Assembly: GCF_900582195.1 (NCBI RefSeq)
Contig: NZ_UTHA01000029.1
Coordinates: 62,001-126,000 of the forward strand
Direction of reading: 5' to 3'
Source of the DNA: Pseudomonas viridiflava
GTDB lineage: Bacteria; Pseudomonadota; Gammaproteobacteria; Pseudomonadales; Pseudomonadaceae
Length of the DNA stretch: 64,000 bases
Below the pieces are notes generated by a model. It had not been told where the DNA came from. It saw only the letters and a list, made by a program, of their open reading frames with translations, and did no database searches. Position numbers and translations under genes: made by a program. This document shows, piece after piece, positions 36,349 to 46,249 of the stretch. Numbering within the stretch: position 1 is the first letter of the stretch; every line of letters begins with the position of its first letter.

Positions 36349-37452
36349 ATGGCGAGTCCCGGTTTGAAAACAGCGGTCGTGCTGAGTCTGTTCACTTTGG
36401 TGACCGCTTGCGGCGAGAAAAAAGCCCCTGATGAATACCTGCCACGGGTCTTTGTTCAGGAAGTGAAACCCACGGATTACGCGGCGTCGGTGACGCTCAC
36501 AGGTGACGTGCAGGCCCGCGTGCAGACCGAACTGTCATTCCGCGTCGGCGGCAAGATCATCCAGCGCATGGTCGACGTCGGCGACCGCGTCACCGCCAAA
36601 CAGGTGCTGGCCAAACTCGACCCGAAGGATTTGCAGACCAACGTTGACTCCGCCCAGGCCCAGGTTGTCGCTGAGCAAGCCCGGGTGAAACAGAGCGCGG
36701 CAGCATTCGTGCGCCAGCAGAAACTCCTGCCCAAGGGCTACACCAGCCAGAGCGAATACGATTCCGCCCAAGCCGCGTTGCGCAGCAGCCAGAGCGCCTT
36801 GAGCGCGGCGCAGGCGCAATTGGCCAACGCTAAGGATCAACTCAGTTACACCGCGCTGATCGCCGATGCGCCGGGCGTCATCACCGAGCGTCAGGCCGAA
36901 GTCGGCCAGGTTGTGCAGGCCACCGCGCCGATTTTCAGCCTGGCCCGTGATGGCGACCGTGATGCAGTGTTCAACGTCTATGAATCACTGCTCGCCGAGC
37001 GGCCTGCGGATAACAAGATTACTGTCAGCCTGCTCGACAACCCCGAGATCAGAACCACCGGCACCGTGCGTGAAGTCACCCCGGCGGTATCGGCGCAATC
37101 CGGCACCGTGCAAGTCAAAGTCACCCTCGACAAACTGCCGCCGGGCATGCAACTCGGTTCGGTGGTCAGTGCCACGGCGCAAGGTTCGGGCAAATCGGCA
37201 GTCGAGCTGCCGTGGTCAGCATTGACGAAAAACATCAGCGATACCGCGGTGTGGATGGTCGACGACAAGGGCGAAGCGCAATTGCACAACGTCACGGTCG
37301 GCCGTTACCTGACCGGCAAAGTCATCATCAGCGAAGGCCTCAAGGGCGGCGAGAAAGTCATCGTCGCCGGCGGCCAGTTGCTGCATCCGGGCATGAAAGT
37401 CGAGATTGCCGAAAACACCTACAAGGATCTGCAACCGGGAGCACAGCCATGA
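36349..37452 (+). CDS. RND efflux periplasmic adaptor lipoprotein 1 (TriA-like)
   Basis: The frame is open far upstream, but ATG 36349 has AAGGAG 6 bp before it and begins a lipoprotein signal (lipobox LVTAC, Cys21). The 367-residue adaptor has a barrel-sandwich hybrid (FRVGGKIIQRMVDVGDRVTAKQVLAKLD), an alpha-helical hairpin (about 85-150), a lipoyl second half (APGVITERQAEVGQVVQ) and a beta-barrel. It overlaps the second adaptor by 4 bp. Two adaptors plus one pump is the TriABC layout of P. aeruginosa. Confidence 0.88.
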   Translation: MASPGLKTAVVLSLFTLVTACGEKKAPDEYLPRVFVQEVKPTDYAASVTLTGDVQARVQTELSFRVGGKIIQRMVDVGDRVTAKQVLAKLDPKDLQTNVDSAQAQVVAEQARVKQSAAAFVRQQKLLPKGYTSQSEYDSAQAALRSSQSALSAAQAQLANAKDQLSYTALIADAPGVITERQAEVGQVVQATAPIFSLARDGDRDAVFNVYESLLAERPADNKITVSLLDNPEIRTTGTVREVTPAVSAQSGTVQVKVTLDKLPPGMQLGSVVSATAQGSGKSAVELPWSALTKNISDTAVWMVDDKGEAQLHNVTVGRYLTGKVIISEGLKGGEKVIVAGGQLLHPGMKVEIAENTYKDLQPGAQP

Positions 37453-38513
37453 AGCGTCTCTGGCTGTTACCCATGGCCGTATTGCTGGCCGCCTGCTCGA
37501 AGAAAGAGCCGCCACCGGAGCCCGTACGCCCGGTGCTGTCGGTCAAGGTCGAAGCGTTGAGCGAGGAAAACCTCGGGCGTTTTGCCGGCAGCATTCAGGC
37601 GCGCTACGAGAGCAACACCGGTTTCCGCGTTGGTGGCCGCATCGCCAGTCGTAACGTCGATGTCGGCGCCGAAGTCGAGAAGGGCACATTGCTCGCCACC
37701 CTCGACCCGTCCGATCAGCAAAACCAGCTGCGCTCGGCGCAGGGTGATCTGGCGAGAGTCCAGGCGCAATTGATCAACGCCCAAGCCAACGCGCGCCGTC
37801 AGCAGGCGCTGTTCGATCGCGGTGTTGGCGCGCAGGCGCAACTGGACATTGCCACCACCGACCTGAAAACCACCCAGGCTTCGCTCGATCAGGCGCGAGC
37901 GGCGGTCAACCAGAGCAAGGATCAACTCAGCTACACCGAATTGCGCTCCGACCACCGCGCCGTGGTCACCGCGTGGAACGCCGAGGCCGGACAGGTGGTC
38001 ACGGCTGGCCAGCAAGTGGTGACGCTGGCGCAACCGGATATCAAGGAAGCGGTGATCGATTTGCCCGACACCCTGGTCGATCAGATTCCCGGCGACGTGG
38101 TGTTCTCGGTGGCCGCGCAACTCGACCCGAGCATCAACACCACCGCGGTCATCCGCGAGATCGAGCCGCAGGCGCAAAGCGCTACGCGCACCCGACGGGC
38201 GCGCCTGACCCTGGCCGACACGCCGGACGGTTTCCGCCTCGGCACGGCGATCAGCGTGACTTTGAGTTCGGCGATCAAACCGCGCATCGAATTGCCCACT
38301 ACGGCGTTGCAGGAGGTCGACGGCAAACAGCGCATCTGGGTCATCGACACGCAAAACAAAACCGTCAGCCCCCGTGACGTCACGGTGATCAGTCGCAGCG
38401 GCAGCAGCGTGGTACTCGCGGGTGGCGTGAAGAACGGCGAGCGCGTGGTCAGCGCCGGCGTCAACAGCCTCAAACCCGGACAATCGGTAAAACTTGACGA
38501 GGACAGTCAATGA
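37449..38513 (+). CDS. RND efflux periplasmic adaptor lipoprotein 2 (TriB-like)
   Basis: This 354-residue lipoprotein has lipobox LLAAC (Cys16). The adaptor architecture parallels its neighbour: GFRVGGRIASRNVDVGAEVEKGTLLATLD, a helical hairpin at about 80-140, and HRAVVTAWNAEAGQVVTAGQQVV. The start was set by the 4-bp ATGA overlap with the first adaptor; the frame is open further upstream but lacks a start signal there. It overlaps the pump gene by 4 bp. In TriABC both adaptors are needed and TolC-like OpmH is the outer-membrane partner; no outer-membrane gene is encoded here. Confidence 0.88.
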   Translation: MKRLWLLPMAVLLAACSKKEPPPEPVRPVLSVKVEALSEENLGRFAGSIQARYESNTGFRVGGRIASRNVDVGAEVEKGTLLATLDPSDQQNQLRSAQGDLARVQAQLINAQANARRQQALFDRGVGAQAQLDIATTDLKTTQASLDQARAAVNQSKDQLSYTELRSDHRAVVTAWNAEAGQVVTAGQQVVTLAQPDIKEAVIDLPDTLVDQIPGDVVFSVAAQLDPSINTTAVIREIEPQAQSATRTRRARLTLADTPDGFRLGTAISVTLSSAIKPRIELPTTALQEVDGKQRIWVIDTQNKTVSPRDVTVISRSGSSVVLAGGVKNGERVVSAGVNSLKPGQSVKLDEDSQ

Positions 38514-41500
38514 AAGGCTCTTTCAACCTCTCCGAATGGGCCCTCAAGCATCAGTCGTTCGTCTGGTACCTGATGTTCGTCGCATTGCTGATGGGGGTGT
38601 TCTCGTACTTCAATCTGGGGCGCGAAGAAGACCCGTCGTTCACCATCAAGACCATGGTGATCCAGACCAAATGGCCGGGCGCGACCCAAGAGGAAACCCT
38701 CAAACAGGTCACCGACCGCATCGAGAAAAAACTCGAAGAACTCGATTCCCTCGACTACGTGAAAAGCTACACGCGTCCCGGCGAGTCGACGGTCTACGTG
38801 TACCTGCGCGACACCACCAGTGCCAAGGACATCCCGGAAATCTGGTACCAGGTGCGCAAGAAGATCGACGACATTCGCGGGCAGTTTCCCCAAGGCATTC
38901 AAGGGCCGGGATTCAACGATGAGTTCGGTGATGTATTCGGCTCGGTGTATGCGTTCACCGCCGATGGCCTGACCATGCGTCAACTACGCGATTACGTCGA
39001 GCAGGCGCGAGCCGAGATCCGCAATGTGCCGGGGCTGGGCAAGATCGAAATGGTCGGCCAGCAGGACGAAGTGATTTACCTGAACTTCTCCACGCGCAAA
39101 CTGGCCGCGCTGGGCATTGACCAGCGGCAGGTGGTGGACAGCCTGCAATCACAGAACGCCGTGACCCCGGCGGGGGTGATCGAGGCTGGCCCCGAGCGGA
39201 TTTCCGTGCGCACCTCGGGACAGTTCGCCTCGGAGAAGGATCTGGCCGAGGTCAACCTCAAGCTCAATGATCGCTTCTATCGTCTGGCCGACATCGCCGA
39301 GATCAGTCGCGGTTACGTCGACCCGGCCACCCCGGAGTTCCGCTTCGACGGCAAACCGGCGATCGGTCTGGCCATTGCCATGCAGAAGGGCGGCAACGTT
39401 CAGGCGTTCGGCAAGGCTCTGCACGCACGTATCGATGAACTGACGGCGGACTTGCCGGTGGGCGTCGGCGTGCACACCGTGTCCGATCAGGCTGTGGTGG
39501 TGGAGGAGGCCGTCGGCGGCTTCACCAGCGCGCTGTTCGAAGCGGTGATCATCGTGCTGGTAGTGAGCTTTATCAGTCTCGGTGTGCGCGCCGGTCTGGT
39601 GGTGGCGTGCTCGATTCCGCTGGTGCTGGCGATGGTCTTTGTGTTCATGGAATACAGCGGCATCACCATGCAGCGGATTTCCCTCGGTGCCCTGATCATC
39701 GCCCTCGGCCTGCTGGTGGACGACGCGATGATCACCGTGGAGATGATGGTCACGCGTCTGGAAATGGGCGAGAGCAAGGAGGAGGCCGCGACGTACGCGT
39801 ACACCTCGACGGCGTTCCCGATGCTAACGGGGACGCTGGTGACGGTCGCCGGTTTCGTGCCCATCGGCCTCAACGCCAGTTCCGCCGGTGAGTACACCTA
39901 CACGCTGTTTGCGGTGATTGCCGTGGCCATGATTGTGTCGTGGATTGTCGCGGTGTTCTTCGCTCCTGTGATCGGCGTGCACATTCTCAGCGCCAACGTG
40001 AAGCCCCATGACGCCGAGCCGGGCCGCGTCGGGCGTGCGTTCAATGGCGGTCTGTTGTGGGCGATGCGCAATCGCTGGTGGGCGATCGGCATTACCGTAT
40101 TGCTGTTTGTCCTGTCGATTTTTTGCATGCGCTTTGTGCAGAACCAGTTCTTCCCGGCGTCGGATCGTCCGGAAATTCTTGTCGACCTGAATCTGCCGCA
40201 AAACGCCTCGATCGACGAAACCCGCAAGGCTGTCGACAAGCTCGAAGCGACGCTCAAGGGTGATCCGGACATCGTGCGCTGGAGCACCTACATCGGTCAG
40301 GGCGCGATCCGTTTCTACCTGCCGCTCGACCAGCAATTGCAAAACCCGTACTACGCACAACTGGTGATCGTCAGCAAGGACTTCGAGGCCCGTGAGGCAC
40401 TGAGTCAGCGTCTGCGCGAGCGCTTGCACAAGGACTTCGTCGGCATCGGCAGTTACGTCCAGGCGCTGGAAATGGGCCCGCCGGTGGGGCGTCCGATCCA
40501 GTACCGGGTCAGCGGCAAGGACATCGATCAGGTGCGCAAGCACGCCATCGACCTGGCCACCGAACTGGACAAGAACTCGCACATTGGCGAGATCATTTAC
40601 GACTGGAACGAGCCGGGCAAAGTCCTGCGCATCGACATCGCCCAGGACAAGGCGCGCCAGCTTGGGCTGTCCTCGGAAGACGTGGCGAACCTGATGAACA
40701 GCATCGTCAGCGGCTCGCCGTTGACTCAGGTCGATGATGATATCTACCTGGTCAATGTGGTCGGGCGCGCGGTGGATTCCGAGCGCGGCACACCGGAAAC
40801 CCTGCAAAACCTGCAGATCGTCACGCCGAGCGGCACGTCGATTCCGCTGCTGGCGTTCGCCACGGTGCGTTATGAACTGGAGCAGCCGCTGGTGTGGCGT
40901 CGCGACCGTTTGCCCACCATCACTATCAAGGCTTCGGTGCGCGACGAGATCCAGCCGACCGATCTGGTGAAAATCCTCAAACCGTCGATTGATGCTTTCG
41001 CTGACAAATTGCCAGTGGGCTACAAAGTCGCCACCGGCGGTACGGTCGAGGAAAGCGGCAAGGCCCAGGGGCCGATCGCCAAGGTCTTGCCGTTGATGCT
41101 GTTTTTGATGGCGACCTTTCTGATGATCCAGTTGCACAGCGTGCAGAAGATGTTCCTGGTGGCGAGTGTCGCGCCGCTGGGGCTGATCGGCGTGGTGCTG
41201 GCGCTGGTGCCGACCGGCACGCCGATGGGTTTCGTGGCGATCCTGGGGATTCTCGCGCTGATCGGCATCATCATCCGTAACTCGGTGATTCTGGTGACGC
41301 AGATCGATGAGTTCGAACAGAAAGGCTATGCGCCGTGGGATGCGGTGGTGGAGGCGACCGAGCACCGCCGCCGGCCGATCCTGTTGACCGCAGCGGCGGC
41401 GAGTATGGGCATGATCCCGATTGCCCGGGAAGTGTTCTGGGGGCCGATGGCGTACGCAATGATTGGTGGGATTGTGGTGGCGACGTTGCTGACGCTGCTG

Positions 41501-41575
41501 TTCCTGCCGGCGCTGTATGTGGCCTGGTACAAGATTCGCGAGCCGAAGAAGGACGCTTCGTCATCGACCCACTGA
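38510..41575 (+). CDS. RND family efflux permease (TriC-like)
   Basis: This 1021-residue AcrB/MexB-fold proton antiporter has TM1 at about 14-34, a large periplasmic loop, TM2-6 near 340-500, a second loop, and TM7-12 at the C-terminus. The proton-relay aspartates are Asp404 and Asp405 (GLLVDDAMITVE) in TM4. It lacks HAE1-type length and conforms to the shorter TriC-like group. It exports hydrophobic compounds across the envelope using the proton gradient, with the two adaptors encoded just upstream. No local regulator gene is adjacent. Confidence 0.9.
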   Translation: MKGSFNLSEWALKHQSFVWYLMFVALLMGVFSYFNLGREEDPSFTIKTMVIQTKWPGATQEETLKQVTDRIEKKLEELDSLDYVKSYTRPGESTVYVYLRDTTSAKDIPEIWYQVRKKIDDIRGQFPQGIQGPGFNDEFGDVFGSVYAFTADGLTMRQLRDYVEQARAEIRNVPGLGKIEMVGQQDEVIYLNFSTRKLAALGIDQRQVVDSLQSQNAVTPAGVIEAGPERISVRTSGQFASEKDLAEVNLKLNDRFYRLADIAEISRGYVDPATPEFRFDGKPAIGLAIAMQKGGNVQAFGKALHARIDELTADLPVGVGVHTVSDQAVVVEEAVGGFTSALFEAVIIVLVVSFISLGVRAGLVVACSIPLVLAMVFVFMEYSGITMQRISLGALIIALGLLVDDAMITVEMMVTRLEMGESKEEAATYAYTSTAFPMLTGTLVTVAGFVPIGLNASSAGEYTYTLFAVIAVAMIVSWIVAVFFAPVIGVHILSANVKPHDAEPGRVGRAFNGGLLWAMRNRWWAIGITVLLFVLSIFCMRFVQNQFFPASDRPEILVDLNLPQNASIDETRKAVDKLEATLKGDPDIVRWSTYIGQGAIRFYLPLDQQLQNPYYAQLVIVSKDFEAREALSQRLRERLHKDFVGIGSYVQALEMGPPVGRPIQYRVSGKDIDQVRKHAIDLATELDKNSHIGEIIYDWNEPGKVLRIDIAQDKARQLGLSSEDVANLMNSIVSGSPLTQVDDDIYLVNVVGRAVDSERGTPETLQNLQIVTPSGTSIPLLAFATVRYELEQPLVWRRDRLPTITIKASVRDEIQPTDLVKILKPSIDAFADKLPVGYKVATGGTVEESGKAQGPIAKVLPLMLFLMATFLMIQLHSVQKMFLVASVAPLGLIGVVLALVPTGTPMGFVAILGILALIGIIIRNSVILVTQIDEFEQKGYAPWDAVVEATEHRRRPILLTAAAASMGMIPIAREVFWGPMAYAMIGGIVVATLLTLLFLPALYVAWYKIREPKKDASSSTH

Positions 41576-41665
41576 GGGCGTTTGTTACACCTTTGGGAAC
41601 GGTCTGACTTACAACAGTGATGCCTTGCGTTACCGTCCTTCCTCCATTTAGAGGAGGGACGCCTG

Positions 41666-43918
41666 ATGTCGACGGTCACTTGCTGGCTGCGCCAACTGCT
41701 GTTATTGGCTGGCCTGTGCCTGTCGCCCTCATCACTGGCCGACATCCTTTTGGCGAACCCGCTGTGGCGCGTACAGCTCGATCCCGCAACGCTCGCGGTG
41801 CGAGTCACCCCGGCCCACAGTGCGACTGTGCAGGCGTCGACTGGGGGCGCCGCGCACACGGTCAGCAACCTGGTGCAACGTGACAATCGCGTCGATTGGC
41901 AATGGGACGATGGCGCCTGGTCAGTCAGCGTTGATCTCGATCAACGCGACCTGAGCTTCTCGATCACCGCACGCACCCCGTCTGAACTTGAGTTCTTGCG
42001 CCAGCCCGGCGATGCCATGGGCAAGGGCCTGATCTGGCCCTTGGCCGAGGGCCGTTATGTGCCGCGCGGCGATCCGGTGTGGCAGGCGTTTCTGGTGAGT
42101 CAAGGGGGGCTCAATGCCACTCAGGATATGAGTCTGCCGATGTGGGGCGTCGAGCATGAGGGATTCAGCCTGAGCTGGTTGCTGACCACCCCCTACAACA
42201 ATCAACTGCTGTTCAGTGCTGAGGGCGATACGCTTGCTTTGTCGGTGCGGCATCAATTCACCTCACTCAAACCGTCGACAGCGCTGACGTTCAGTCTGTT
42301 TCTGGGTGACGCCGAGCCGCTGGCCGGCGCCAAACGCTACCGACAATGGCTGATCGACACCGGTCGTTACGAAAGCCTGAGCAGCAAGCTTGAGAAAACG
42401 CCGGCGTCGCGAAAGCTGTTGGGCGCCAGTCATGTCTACCTGTGGGGTAATGATCTGCTGGGGCAAAAGGATGTACGTAACTGGCCGGCGTTGCTTGGCA
42501 AGCTGCGCGGCCAGACTCGCCTTGCCGGTGTGCTGCGCGGCGGGATGGATCATGAAGCCCTGCAGTTGCTCGCCACGCAGACCGTGCTGGATCGTTATCA
42601 GCAAGGCCTGCTGCTGCGCAGCCTCAATCGGGCGCTGAACACTCAGGCGCGCAAAACCTGGCAGGCCCGTGCGGTGCCGGACATGCAGGCACTGGTCAAC
42701 GGTTACGCCGCCCTGCGTGGGCAACTGGCCCGCGAATTCGCCGGTGCCGTGACAGCCAGGCCCGAGCAATGGGGCAACACCCTGTCGCTGGCTACCATCG
42801 AGCAATTGCAGAGCGCCGGGCTGTCGCGCTTGTGGCTGGGTCTTGGCGAGGGGTGGGAGGGCGGGCTCTGGCATCCCGAGGCGGTTCGAGCAGGCGTGCA
42901 GGCCGGGTATCTGCTTGCGCCGTATGATTCTTACGAGACGGCGCTGAGTCGGGATGAGAACCCGGACTGGGCCACCGCGCATCTGGGTGACACGGCTTAC
43001 CGCGAGTGCGCCATCGTGCTGGAAAACCGCACGATGAAAAGCGGCTTTCAGCAATCAGGTCACTACACCGACCCGCGTTGCGTGCGTCCTTTGCTGGAGA
43101 AACGAGTCAAGGCAATCAGCGTCGCCGCTGGTTTCAACAGCTGGTTTCTCGATGCCTACGCCACAGGTATGTTGTTCGACAGCTACCGCGCGGACGCCCC
43201 CATGACGCAGGCGCAGAACGCCGAGGGCAACGTCGCGGCGTCGCGCTGGATCAACGAAACGCTGCAATTGCCCAGCGGCTCCGAGGATGGCAATGCGACG
43301 ACAGCTCAAGGCGTGCTGTTCGCTCATGGCATGCAGACCCCGGTGATCGGTTGGGGCGATATCGACATGAGTAAAAATCCGGATTCCGAATACTTTGTCG
43401 GTAAGTGGTTTCCGCCGGAGCAGCCGGCCCGGTTCTTCAAATCCGTGCCGATAAAGGAGCCGTTGCGGCGCATCCACTTTGACCCGGCCAGCCGTTTGCC
43501 GCTGTATCAAGCGGTGTTTCATGGTTCGCTCATTACCACCCATCACTGGTTGTTCGACAGCCTTAAACCGAGCAACGTGAGGGTGGAAAACGAACTGACG
43601 CAATTGCTTTACAACGTGCCGCCGCTGTACCACCTGAGTGCCGCAACGCTGGCGCAGCGACTGCCGTTGATGGCACGCCAGGATGCATTCTTCCGTCCGC
43701 TGCATGAGCGCCTGGCGGCGCAGGCGCTGACCGGTTTTCAATGGCTGAGCGAAGATCGCCGGGTGCAGCAGACTTCATTTGAAGACGGCACTCGGCTGCT
43801 GGCCAACTTCGATCCAGCTCCGCGTGAAGTGGCCGGTCAGACCCTGCCCGGCGAGAGCATCACGGTACTGCTGCCGGACGGTAGCGTCAGCCACTACCGG
43901 GTGCAGGCAACTCCCTGA
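41666..43918 (+). CDS. Exported glycoside-hydrolase-like protein (GH101/DUF5696-like)
   Basis: This 750-residue protein has a signal peptide cleaved near residue 25 (SLA-D). An N-terminal beta-rich domain (about 30-230) is followed by an apparent TIM-barrel region. That region contains SRLWLGLGEGWEGG, the acidic FNSWFLDAYATGMLFDSYR segment (near 493-511, candidate catalytic Asp) and VIGWGDIDMSKNPDSEYFVGKW. A C-terminal beta domain ends in ITVLLPDGSVSHYRV. The layout is reminiscent of GH101-like or DUF5696 proteins, but I am unsure of the family and substrate. GAGGAGGG precedes the ATG. It stands alone between the RND operon and a convergent methyltransferase gene. Confidence 0.65.
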   Translation: MSTVTCWLRQLLLLAGLCLSPSSLADILLANPLWRVQLDPATLAVRVTPAHSATVQASTGGAAHTVSNLVQRDNRVDWQWDDGAWSVSVDLDQRDLSFSITARTPSELEFLRQPGDAMGKGLIWPLAEGRYVPRGDPVWQAFLVSQGGLNATQDMSLPMWGVEHEGFSLSWLLTTPYNNQLLFSAEGDTLALSVRHQFTSLKPSTALTFSLFLGDAEPLAGAKRYRQWLIDTGRYESLSSKLEKTPASRKLLGASHVYLWGNDLLGQKDVRNWPALLGKLRGQTRLAGVLRGGMDHEALQLLATQTVLDRYQQGLLLRSLNRALNTQARKTWQARAVPDMQALVNGYAALRGQLAREFAGAVTARPEQWGNTLSLATIEQLQSAGLSRLWLGLGEGWEGGLWHPEAVRAGVQAGYLLAPYDSYETALSRDENPDWATAHLGDTAYRECAIVLENRTMKSGFQQSGHYTDPRCVRPLLEKRVKAISVAAGFNSWFLDAYATGMLFDSYRADAPMTQAQNAEGNVAASRWINETLQLPSGSEDGNATTAQGVLFAHGMQTPVIGWGDIDMSKNPDSEYFVGKWFPPEQPARFFKSVPIKEPLRRIHFDPASRLPLYQAVFHGSLITTHHWLFDSLKPSNVRVENELTQLLYNVPPLYHLSAATLAQRLPLMARQDAFFRPLHERLAAQALTGFQWLSEDRRVQQTSFEDGTRLLANFDPAPREVAGQTLPGESITVLLPDGSVSHYRVQATP

Positions 43919-44546
43919 CTAAGCCTTTGCGCCAGACGCTGGCCAGCCACGGCTGTTGCTCGCGCGGCAGGCCAGCGGGACGGAAGTAGTGTTCCAGTTC
44001 AACGAATCCGGCGCGGGCAAGCAGCCCGCGCCATGCCTCCAGATCGTGATACGAGCCATAGCGCGCCCCGTTCCAGCCCTCGCGGTTGTCCCCGCGCGGG
44101 TTAGAGCTGAACAGCACACCGCCCGGTTTCAAGGTGTCGAGCAGCTGTTGCAAAACCCGTGGCAATTCCTGCAATGGCACGTGAAACAGCACCGCGTTGG
44201 CGAAGACTCCGTCGAAGCGTTCGGCCGGTAGATCAAGCTTGAGAAAATCCTGGCACCACACTTCACAGCCGCTGTCCTCACGGGCCATCCGCGCAAACTC
44301 CTGCGAACCGTCGAGGCCCACAGCGATGTGACCCATGCGCGTAAACGTCTGCAGATCCCGCCCAGGACCGCAGCCGAAATCCAGAATCGTGAACGGTGCC
44401 TGTCCTTGAATATGCCGCAGCAACGCATCGATGTTCTGGCTGACATCGTGATCGCGGGTGCCCTCACGGAAGTCTTCGGCCACTGAGTTGTAGTGGGCAA
44501 GGGTGGTGGCGGTGATCTGTTCCAGGTCGGTCGGGGTCTGTTTCAT
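43887..44546 (-). CDS. Class I SAM-dependent methyltransferase
   Basis: This 219-residue protein has SAM-binding motif I ILDFGCGPGRDLQTF (near residues 55-69), motif II acidic loop GLDGSQEFARMA and motif IV FDGVFANAVLFHVP. The fold is of the Methyltransf_25/11 type. Substrate is not deducible; family members with similar length act on small molecules or tellurite/thiopurine-like compounds. Its last 32 bp overlap the end of the convergent glycoside-hydrolase-like gene. Confidence 0.85.
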   Translation of the reverse strand: MKQTPTDLEQITATTLAHYNSVAEDFREGTRDHDVSQNIDALLRHIQGQAPFTILDFGCGPGRDLQTFTRMGHIAVGLDGSQEFARMAREDSGCEVWCQDFLKLDLPAERFDGVFANAVLFHVPLQELPRVLQQLLDTLKPGGVLFSSNPRGDNREGWNGARYGSYHDLEAWRGLLARAGFVELEHYFRPAGLPREQQPWLASVWRKGLVRELPAPGSG

Positions 44547-44839
44547 GGTCGGTTCGTGGTAGCAAGGACGATGGGCAGACTATAAGCGCTTTCGCGCCAT
44601 AAAAATCGCAACCTGCGACAACTCCTGGAGAGCCCGACGCGTTCCGGCGCCGCAGTGGCCGCAGGCTGCGAGCCTTTGGCTTCATTCACCGCAGAGCACA
44701 AAACCCCGACGCCTGTGCAATACATATGTACCGCACGCAGTGGCGCGTTCCGGGATGCAATGACGCCTGCGCGATAGACCACTGTCGCGATGTCTGCCCT
44801 GTTTTTTTATCGGGGGAATCACTCAGGAAAAGGATGTTC
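44547..44839. other. Non-coding spacer upstream of the HExxH protein gene
   Basis: No gene is supported in these 293 bp. They contain a TACATATGTA palindrome (44721-44730). No convincing hrp box (GGAACC-N16-CCACNNA) is present, so type III co-regulation is not supported by sequence. Confidence 0.4.
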
Positions 44840-46249
44840 ATGAGCATTGTTCACAAAACTGGCGCTGCCTCGCCGACCGCCCGTAACACGGTGGACGCCA
44901 CTCCACTGCGTAAAAGATCCGGCAGTTTGCCATCCGACGACGGGACTCCCGCGAAGGTTTACCGTTCGCAGACGGATCCAGCGAGTCTTGAGGCAGGGGC
45001 GTCTTCTGCCCCGGCTTTGCCCGCGGTTACGGTTGCGCCGTTGCGCTCTGCGCGGACCCGGCCCGTGTCTGCGCAGGTCAAAGCCCTTGAGCGCTACAGC
45101 CTGAGGGCGCCAGACAACTTGCCTGGCGCCAATGCGCAAGGCCTGCGGGTGTACAACAACCGAAATTATGTCGATATCGCCCCTGGCGAGATCGTCCTGG
45201 TGCGGGAGACCGGCACAGCGGGTGAGTATCGGGCATCGCTGGTCTCTGAATCGGCGGCGCTGGGCCCGGCGTTGTTTCTTGATCCGCGCAGCAGGATCTG
45301 GACACTCGAACGGCCTCAACCGGTGACCGGTCCAGGTAAAGTGATTGATATCGACATCGATGGGCTCATTGGCGAGGTCAGAAGAGAGCACGCCGAAAAA
45401 ACCCGGGTTCATACCGGCAGCGATGACTCGTTCGAGTACACGGCGGCACAGGAGGGCGCACTGGTCGCCCGCGGCTTGAAGCAGTTTTCGCCGGAACAGG
45501 TAGCGATCATTCGTTCGGAACTGAAAGCGGTTGAAAGCATCTTCGCTGATGCCAGCCACACCATTGGTCTGAAATACCGGGACGCGGATGCGGTTTACGA
45601 AAGTTTCTTCGGCACCGGGCACCTCAGCGTGGCGCAGCGATTCGCCGATGCTGTCGGGCGCGGCCTGGCGGTTTCCAGGGAATACCAAGGGGTTTGGGGC
45701 GCCGAGAAATTGCTCGGCGTCGATGCGCACAGCAATTGCGCGGCCTGGATGTACAAACGCGATTTCCACGGCCGGCTGTTCATCAATCGCAAGTACATGC
45801 AGCGCGGTACATTGAGCCTGTCATTGGGCCATGAAATGTTGCACACCAACAGAATCGACCGGTTCCAGGCCATCGGACCCAACGCCGCAGACTATTTCTA
45901 TCTGGACGGCCGACTGGGCCGTTTGCTGGCCTGGGATTCGCTCGCCGTATACGACCTTCCCGAGCGCGGCGTCTCCGAGGGAATCATGCGTGGCGGTTTG
46001 ACGGTCGACTATCTGAACGCGTTTTCAGACGACCACGATGCGTTCCTGTTCGCTGTCAGTGATTACCTGGGCATCGGTGACGATCTGGAACTTCAGGCGG
46101 CGGTTGACGCGTTCAACGCCAGTCCGCCGTTGCGTGCGCAGTTGGCGGTGAACAACGCTGACAGCCTGATTTTTGCGGCAAAAGCTCTGCAAGTGCTGCA
46201 TCAACACAAAAGCGAATATTCGTGGCTGGACAGCCTGGTTGAAGATTAA
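44840..46249 (+). CDS. Putative HExxH metallopeptidase effector/toxin-like protein
   Basis: From ATG 44840 (AAAAGG before it; ATG 44834 is an alternative) the product is 469 residues. A low-complexity Ser/Thr/Pro/Ala-rich N-terminus (1-80) without a Sec signal is followed by a YNNRNYVDIAPGEIVLVRE segment (105-123) and LGPALFLDPRSRIWTLER (141-158). The latter motifs recur in large Pseudomonas dermonecrotic-toxin-like proteins. The C-terminal half has GHEMLHTNRID with zinc-type motif HEMLH (331-335). This layout suggests a secreted effector with peptidase activity. No secretion apparatus, immunity or chaperone gene is adjacent. No named family is recognised, so the function is inference. Confidence 0.65.
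   Translation: MSIVHKTGAASPTARNTVDATPLRKRSGSLPSDDGTPAKVYRSQTDPASLEAGASSAPALPAVTVAPLRSARTRPVSAQVKALERYSLRAPDNLPGANAQGLRVYNNRNYVDIAPGEIVLVRETGTAGEYRASLVSESAALGPALFLDPRSRIWTLERPQPVTGPGKVIDIDIDGLIGEVRREHAEKTRVHTGSDDSFEYTAAQEGALVARGLKQFSPEQVAIIRSELKAVESIFADASHTIGLKYRDADAVYESFFGTGHLSVAQRFADAVGRGLAVSREYQGVWGAEKLLGVDAHSNCAAWMYKRDFHGRLFINRKYMQRGTLSLSLGHEMLHTNRIDRFQAIGPNAADYFYLDGRLGRLLAWDSLAVYDLPERGVSEGIMRGGLTVDYLNAFSDDHDAFLFAVSDYLGIGDDLELQAAVDAFNASPPLRAQLAVNNADSLIFAAKALQVLHQHKSEYSWLDSLVED

Noticed and set aside
39824..41365. 513-codon minus-strand open frame inside the RND pump gene
   Set aside because: Composition typical of GC-rich antisense frames and no supporting start signal.
44740..44800. Possible hrp box upstream of the HExxH effector-like gene
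   Set aside because: A CCAC word is present but the GGAACC element is missing at the right distance.
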